Origin: an uncultured bacterium
GTDB lineage: Bacteria > Cyanobacteriota > Vampirovibrionia > Gastranaerophilales > Gastranaerophilaceae
Reading direction: 5' to 3'
Assembly (NCBI GenBank): GCA_949286405.1
Contig: CASECH010000055.1
Coordinates: forward strand, 1 to 15,133
DNA: 15,133 bases
Positions within the stretch are counted from its first letter, which is position 1. Each line of letters begins with the position of its first letter. The translations under genes were made by a program, and so were the position numbers. Positions 13,256-15,133 of this stretch are shown here, one piece after another. Under the pieces are notes generated by a model. That model was not told the DNA's origin. It ran no database searches and saw nothing but the letters and a program-made list of their open reading frames with translations.

Positions 13256-14269
13256 ATGGCAATTCCTGGATTTGATTATAAAGGTTTCGCAGAAAATTTA
13301 GCACAACAGGCTCAAGAATTAATTCCAACAGATTTCAATGATGTCCAAAGAAATTATGTTGCAAACACGCTTGGCAATTTTTCTATGATTGCAGGTCAAG
13401 CTTTAAATGATGATCCTGAATTAAATTTTAATTTAGATCAAGCAATGATGATTACCCAAATCATTGCGGAATGGTCTTTTCATAAATCAGTAGATTTAAT
13501 TCGTTCAGGAATACCTCAACAGTATTGGGATCCTATTATGCAAAAAATTGCATTTACTATTTTTGAAATAGCTAAAAATGCTTTTAAACAATCTCTTCCT
13601 CAGGATCAAATACTACAGTTGATAGAACACCATGTAAAAAAAACTTACCTTGATTGTATTGCAGAATTAAAGCAGAATAATTTAATTGATGAACAGCTTA
13701 TGGAAAAAGCTGCAAGCCAATCTAATATTGATGCAATGGTGCAACAACAAGCAGAGGCTGAGCAGGCACAGCAAGAACAAATACAAAACGATAATAATAT
13801 TACGTTGCCTACTCAAAATATTCCTCAAGGTGCAGTCGCACAAATGCCGACAGGCCAAAATGCAAAAGTTTTAAAATTAGCGACTTTGGCATTGTTATTC
13901 CAAAAAATGAAACAAGAAAAAGTGCAGACAATTCTTGATAAGTTTAATACAGATGATGCTCAATCTGTAATAAAATTTATGGGAATGCCGGACCTCCCTT
14001 CAAAAGTTGATCCATATATTGCAATGCAATGTCTGCAAGAAATTAAAACTAATTTACCCAAATTGGCTGATAATATCAGTCCTTCAAAAATTGTTAATAA
14101 AATTCAAAATATTTCACAATATGTACAACGTCCTCAACTTGAGCAGATGTTGGCATTAGAACGCCCTAAGGTGAAACGCTTTGTATTCAACGCATTAGAA
14201 GGTGAATATTATGAAATTGCTCCGAAAGTTGCAAATATTATTGCCACCCATATAGAAGATAGTGTATAA
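13256..14269 (+). CDS. Highly divergent FliG-like protein in the FliG position
   Basis: By position (between fliF and fliH) this should be the switch/rotor protein FliG, and its 337 aa is FliG-sized, but only part of it looks like FliG. Residues 1-155 are helical without a recognisable FliG-N pattern. Residues 155-200 are a Gln-rich linker. Residues 203-265 (KVLKLATLALLFQKMKQEKV, then ILDKFNTDDAQSVIKFMGMP) resemble a FliG-middle/ARM helical repeat, although the EHPQ motif is absent. Residues 270-337 are more helices ending HIEDSV. I cannot find the charged torque helix of FliG-C. AAGGG overlapping the fliF stop is the ribosome site, so translation is probably coupled. It may be a FliG variant that only bridges the MS ring, or a replacement with another job. 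Confidence 0.7.
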   Translation: MAIPGFDYKGFAENLAQQAQELIPTDFNDVQRNYVANTLGNFSMIAGQALNDDPELNFNLDQAMMITQIIAEWSFHKSVDLIRSGIPQQYWDPIMQKIAFTIFEIAKNAFKQSLPQDQILQLIEHHVKKTYLDCIAELKQNNLIDEQLMEKAASQSNIDAMVQQQAEAEQAQQEQIQNDNNITLPTQNIPQGAVAQMPTGQNAKVLKLATLALLFQKMKQEKVQTILDKFNTDDAQSVIKFMGMPDLPSKVDPYIAMQCLQEIKTNLPKLADNISPSKIVNKIQNISQYVQRPQLEQMLALERPKVKRFVFNALEGEYYEIAPKVANIIATHIEDSV

Positions 14270-14280
14270 TACAAGTAATC

Positions 14281-14991
14281 ATGATTATTAAAAAGAAAAT
14301 ACAAAAAACTCAACCAATAAATCCCTCAGCGGTTGAAGTTATAAAACCTGAAGAAGTCGTTGAAGAAAAACAAGCTGAAGAAGATAAAATCGACCTGTTT
14401 GATTTGGATAATATTGACTTTAAACAACGTCAAGAAAGACGTCGTGGGGATAGACGCAGAGGCTTCCGTCGTATTGATGACAGAAATTTGATTTCTCGAG
14501 CAAGAGAAGAAGCCCTATCCATAAAAGAAGCAGCAGCTCAAGAGGGCTATCAAGATGGTTTGTCTAAAGCAAAAGAGGATATTCAAGAAATAAAAAATGC
14601 AATATCTGCTTTTCTATCTGCAAAGCAGGAAGTATTTGATTATATTGCACCGGATATTTTGGAGATTAGTGTTGATATTGCTCAAAAAATAATTAAAAGA
14701 GAATTACAGCAAGATCCTAATATTATTTTAGACAACATAACAGAAATCCTTAAAGGTTTGTCAAAAGAAGAAACAAAAGTAACGTTACGTATAAACCCTT
14801 CTCAAGTATCATTTTTAAAACAAGAAATACCAACAGTACTTAACAATGTAGGTTTAGATGCTAAAATATTAATAGTACCTGATGAATCTGTTATGGAAGG
14901 TGGTTGTATGGTAACAACAACGAACGGTGTGATTGATGCGACAATAGAAGCACAGTTGGCAGTAATAAGTGAGGCTTTAAAAGAAGTGTAA
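14281..14991 (+). CDS. fliH: FliH-type negative regulator/stator of the export ATPase
   Basis: FliH (SctL in injectisomes) holds the export ATPase FliI and delivers it to the export gate and C-ring. The 236-aa protein has a disordered acidic N-terminus (1-48), a striking Arg-rich patch (RQERRRGDRRRGFRR, residues 50-64), a FliH-type helix with EAAAQEGYQDGLSKAKEDI (83-101) and the conserved C-terminal domain (about 115-236; VDIAQKIIKREL, VTLRINPSQ, ILIVPDESVMEGGCMVTTTNGVIDATIEAQL in part). The start has no clear ribosome site; it is 11 bases after the upstream stop and may rely on translational coupling. The stop overlaps the ATG of the next gene by one base. Confidence 0.87.
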   Translation: MIIKKKIQKTQPINPSAVEVIKPEEVVEEKQAEEDKIDLFDLDNIDFKQRQERRRGDRRRGFRRIDDRNLISRAREEALSIKEAAAQEGYQDGLSKAKEDIQEIKNAISAFLSAKQEVFDYIAPDILEISVDIAQKIIKRELQQDPNIILDNITEILKGLSKEETKVTLRINPSQVSFLKQEIPTVLNNVGLDAKILIVPDESVMEGGCMVTTTNGVIDATIEAQLAVISEALKEV

Positions 14992-15133
14992 TGGCACAGG
15001 AACAAGCAGCAGCTCAAGGGGGCGGAGGAAACAATTTAAGTGAAGTATTTATGGCAGTATTCGTGCTGCTGTTAATTGTTTTGCTATTGTGTGAATTACC
15101 AAATTGGATTATTAACGTTTCTATTTGCTTGAA
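14991..15133 (+). CDS. flhA: Export gate protein FlhA/SctV, N-terminal 47 codons only
   Basis: The window ends inside this gene. The visible product is MAQEQAAAQGGGGNNLSEVF followed by a hydrophobic segment VFVLLLIVLLLCELPNWIINVSICL, which corresponds to the first membrane helix and the loop leading to the second in FlhA/SctV (compare the family pattern of a hydrophobic stretch ending in PLPxWLLDxLLALN). The start is fixed by the TAATG overlap with fliH. No fliI or fliJ separates it from fliH, which differs from many flagellar operons. Because only the first ~8% is visible, SctV of an injectisome or another membrane protein cannot be excluded. Confidence 0.6.
   Translation, partial: MAQEQAAAQGGGGNNLSEVFMAVFVLLLIVLLLCELPNWIINVSICL

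Noticed and set aside
1..15133. CRISPR array, tRNA/rRNA genes, insertion sequences or prophage
   Set aside because: No regularly spaced repeats, no cloverleaf with a TTCRA T-loop, no transposase- or integrase-like product was seen.

Overview
This AT-rich window (standard genetic code, TGG for Trp) looks like a gut-type low-GC bacterium. I favour a non-photosynthetic relative of Cyanobacteria (Gastranaerophilales/Vampirovibrionia, 'Melainabacteria') from the overall style of the proteins, especially the small secreted-looking families and the divergent flagellar genes. This is an impression; another low-GC flagellated lineage is possible.

Left part (1-3690): housekeeping genes. The 3' two thirds of valS (valyl-tRNA synthetase) is followed by a hairpin terminator, a 98-residue protein of unknown function, and a four-domain S1 protein (rpsA-like) with a clean promoter whose spacer contains an imperfect palindrome.

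Middle part (3690-7630): four unrecognised plus-strand genes that I read as an accessory cluster. The 417-aa and 108-aa products share a similar first helix and a similar C-terminal coiled coil. A 273-aa Gly/Ala-rich hydrophobic protein and a 90-aa basic helical protein lie between them. A perfect bidirectional terminator separates them from a convergent 219-aa acidic/coiled-coil gene. That gene is divergent from a stand-alone, divergent AICAR-transformylase (PurH C-terminal) domain.

Next (8617-11030): a two-gene minus-strand operon for surface glycans (TupA-like ATP-grasp protein, then a GT-A type glycosyltransferase), and a ComE/dCMP-deaminase-like gene pointing the other way.

Right part (11160-end): an operon for the base of a flagellar-type export machine: fliE, fliF, a very divergent fliG-like gene, fliH, and the first 47 codons of an flhA/sctV-type export gate gene. 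FliF is full-size and keeps a FliG-binding-like tail. The protein in the FliG position has a long non-FliG N-terminal half, a Gln-rich linker and only a FliG-middle-like C-terminal part. No ordinary torque domain or EHPQ motif is visible. The most interesting hypothesis is an unusual flagellar/type III export apparatus, with the 417-aa and 108-aa proteins as possible axial or exported parts. That link rests on helix-terminal architecture and proximity, not on a recognised family.
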